From the NCBI GenBank assembly GCA_902577905.1, contig CACHAQ010000001.1, forward strand, positions 85,055-149,054: DNA of 64,000 bases, read 5' to 3'. Below are positions 62,223 through 64,000 of this stretch, piece after piece. The position numbers and the translations under genes were made by a program. This DNA is from an uncultured Alphaproteobacteria bacterium. GTDB taxonomy: Bacteria; Pseudomonadota; Alphaproteobacteria; HIMB59; GCA-002718135. Each line of letters opens with the position of its first letter. Position 1 is the stretch's first letter. Under the pieces are notes generated by a model that saw only the letters and a list, made by a program, of their open reading frames with translations, was not told the origin of the DNA and did no database searches.

Positions 62223-64000
62223 TAAATATCTAGAAGATTGTATGGCGGCAGTTAAAGTTATGCTCCATCCTGACCTAAGTAGTGGTAAAATTTTACCAGA
62301 GGGAAAGTTAGAGCAATTTGTAGATATTACCCTTAGTGCTAGGGATGAGTGGAGAAACAATGTTAATAGAGATGTTTTGCTTAGGGAATTAAAAAGTGAA
62401 ATTGATATTGGTTTTTCTGAAAATTATATTAGGGCACATGGAGCTGAAAGAGACCATGTAGAATGGTTAAATGATGAAAAAAGAAATATTAATTGGAAAT
62501 TGTGGAACAGATACAAGATATATCTTCAAAGAAAATTATCAATATCTAAAGTTAATCAAATAAATTTAGAAACTGATGACATACTAGGAAATTTAGAGAA
62601 TCCATATAGAGAAGGAAGTTGGTATAGCAAAGGTCTTGTTGTCGGAAGAGTTCAATCTGGAAAAACTTCAAACTACATTGGTTTAGTTAATAAAGCTTTT
62701 GATGCAGGATATAAAAGAATAATAGTTTTATCAGGTCTAGAAAAAGACTTAAGGGTACAAACACAAATTAGATTTGAAGAAGGTACTTTAGGACTTATTA
62801 ATAAAAAAAATACTCCAGTAAGAAAAACAGGAGTAGGTATATTTTCAAATATGGATGAATTAAAAGATGTACGTTGTTTTACTTCAAGAGATGATAATGG
62901 AGATATAAAAAGAACAGATATAGACAAATGGGGGCACAGCCTTAAGTCCGATGATAAACTTTTGTTAGTTTGTAAAAAAAATGTATCTGTTTTAGAAAGT
63001 ATAATTCTATGGTTATCTAGAGTTAGTGAAGGACAAGATACAAACGCAGCTCCTTATACATTTTCAGACACTATAAAAAGAAATTTTCCAGAATATAAAG
63101 ATGGAATGCCTAAACCTGTTATCTCCTCATACCCAATTCTTATAATTGATGATGAGGCAGATCATGCAAGTATTGATACAAAAAGACATAATTGGCTTCA
63201 AGTAACAAATGTAAATGATGTTCTTGATGATGAATATTCAACAATAGAAAAACCTGATCCAGAACATGATCCATCAAGAACAAATGAATGTATAAGAAGA
63301 ATATTGAATATTTTCGATAAAAAAGCTTATGTTGGTTACACTGCAACTCCATTTGCAAATATTTTTATCAGCCCTGAAAGAGAGACAGCACAAGAAGGAA
63401 AAGATTTATTTCCTGATGATTTTGTTTATAGTTTACCAACTGCTGATAATTATTTTGGAATTGAACAGCTTTTTTCCACAAATGAACCAAATGAAGCATT
63501 ACAAATAAATTGTAATTTTTCAAATCTCGTAAAAATTATTGATGATCATGTTGATAAAGAAGAGGATTTAGAAAACCCACGCTCAAGATCAGGCTGGATG
63601 CCACCATTACAGACAAGCACATCATTTACACCTAAATATCAAAATAAGGAAGAAATACCACCATCTCTAGAAAATGCAATTTTATCATTTTTTATTGGTT
63701 CTGCTGTAAGAAAAATAAGAGGTCAATCTGATCAGCATAATTCAATGATGATACATGTAACTAGATTTAAAGATGTACAAGAAAAAGTAAAATTACAGGT
63801 AGAAAATTTTGTTGAAAAAATAAAAAGTGCTGAATTTGGGAATGAAACTCATGAAATTTTAAAAAGATTAAAATTAATTTGGGAAAGTGATTTTATACAT
63901 ACAATCAATAACGAACTTAATCCTTATAAAAAAGAAATACCCTTCAATGATATTTTAAAAAATATATTTAGTGAAAAGGGCGTTATAAGACAGTTAGAAT
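62215..64000 (+). CDS. Z1-domain helicase-like protein, 3' end missing
   Basis: The frame is open from the ATG at 62215 to the window end (595 codons visible). It has the Z1 family features: a Walker A-like GRVQSGKT (from residue 144) followed by NYIGLVNKAFDAGYK, a DEAD-like IIDDEADHAS (Asp312, Asp313, Glu314) and YVGYTATPFANIFI. Z1 proteins are predicted superfamily-II helicase/endonucleases that act with GHKL ATPases against foreign DNA. The rest of the gene and the expected nuclease and AIPR genes would lie beyond the window. Confidence 0.9.
   Translation, partial: MNNKYLEDCMAAVKVMLHPDLSSGKILPEGKLEQFVDITLSARDEWRNNVNRDVLLRELKSEIDIGFSENYIRAHGAERDHVEWLNDEKRNINWKLWNRYKIYLQRKLSISKVNQINLETDDILGNLENPYREGSWYSKGLVVGRVQSGKTSNYIGLVNKAFDAGYKRIIVLSGLEKDLRVQTQIRFEEGTLGLINKKNTPVRKTGVGIFSNMDELKDVRCFTSRDDNGDIKRTDIDKWGHSLKSDDKLLLVCKKNVSVLESIILWLSRVSEGQDTNAAPYTFSDTIKRNFPEYKDGMPKPVISSYPILIIDDEADHASIDTKRHNWLQVTNVNDVLDDEYSTIEKPDPEHDPSRTNECIRRILNIFDKKAYVGYTATPFANIFISPERETAQEGKDLFPDDFVYSLPTADNYFGIEQLFSTNEPNEALQINCNFSNLVKIIDDHVDKEEDLENPRSRSGWMPPLQTSTSFTPKYQNKEEIPPSLENAILSFFIGSAVRKIRGQSDQHNSMMIHVTRFKDVQEKVKLQVENFVEKIKSAEFGNETHEILKRLKLIWESDFIHTINNELNPYKKEIPFNDILKNIFSEKGVIRQLE

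Overview
The window is strongly A+T-rich DNA from a gene-dense, probably marine alphaproteobacterium. SAM-II/SAM-V-type riboswitches, many ABC uptake operons, a urease cluster and very short intergenic gaps fit a streamlined pelagic lineage (SAR11-like or HIMB59/AEGEAN-169-like). That placement is inference: there is no rRNA or universal marker gene here. No transposase, integrase, CRISPR array or rRNA was seen. The only tRNA is tRNA-Arg(CCT).

1-9.5 kb: the end of a transglutaminase-like gene, small membrane proteins, an MFS transporter, an aldo/keto reductase, then a sugar module (FGGY kinase, binding protein, two permeases) with no ATPase gene beside it. 9.5-33.4 kb: a nitrogen-scavenging block. 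A spermidine/putrescine-type ABC transporter is split between divergent operons, each carrying a hydantoinase/oxoprolinase-like ATPase plus a DUF917 protein. It is followed by tandem Asp/Glu/hydantoin racemases, an oxidoreductase, DUF1028, M19 dipeptidase, a DAO-type FAD oxidase, formamidase/acetamidase, an M20 carbamoyl-amidohydrolase, a DDAH-like amidinohydrolase and a complete ureDABCEFG cluster. Together these would import cyclic amides, ureides or modified amino acids and release ammonia, but the substrate is not shown by sequence.

33.4-42 kb: a small protein behind a SAM-II-like riboswitch and terminator, a single-domain voltage-gated-type cation channel, a membrane-anchored sugar-dehydrogenase-like propeller, an AlkB-type monooxygenase with a quinone-oxidoreductase-like partner, a DMT transporter and a run of small alpha/beta-barrel or NTF2-like proteins. 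42-53 kb: an accessory region of poorly characterised, often secreted or membrane proteins. Three families of repeated 5' leaders lie here in front of unrelated genes. One, present twice, is a SAM-V/SAM-II-like riboswitch that would sequester the ribosome binding site of 61- and 62-codon genes.

53-64 kb: a likely defence or conflict island. It holds a six-gene translationally coupled operon (ARPP-1/DUF6569, DUF2130 nuclease-like, three tiny membrane proteins and an acidic protein), an ATPase plus PLD-like pair, and an RpoH-like sigma factor and TerB-like protein leading into a GHKL (MORC/MutL-like) ATPase and a Z1 helicase-like gene cut by the window end. The GHKL-Z1 pair is a known predicted restriction-like arrangement. 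The sigma/TerB association, the six-gene operon and the riboswitch-controlled small genes are the most novel-looking parts.
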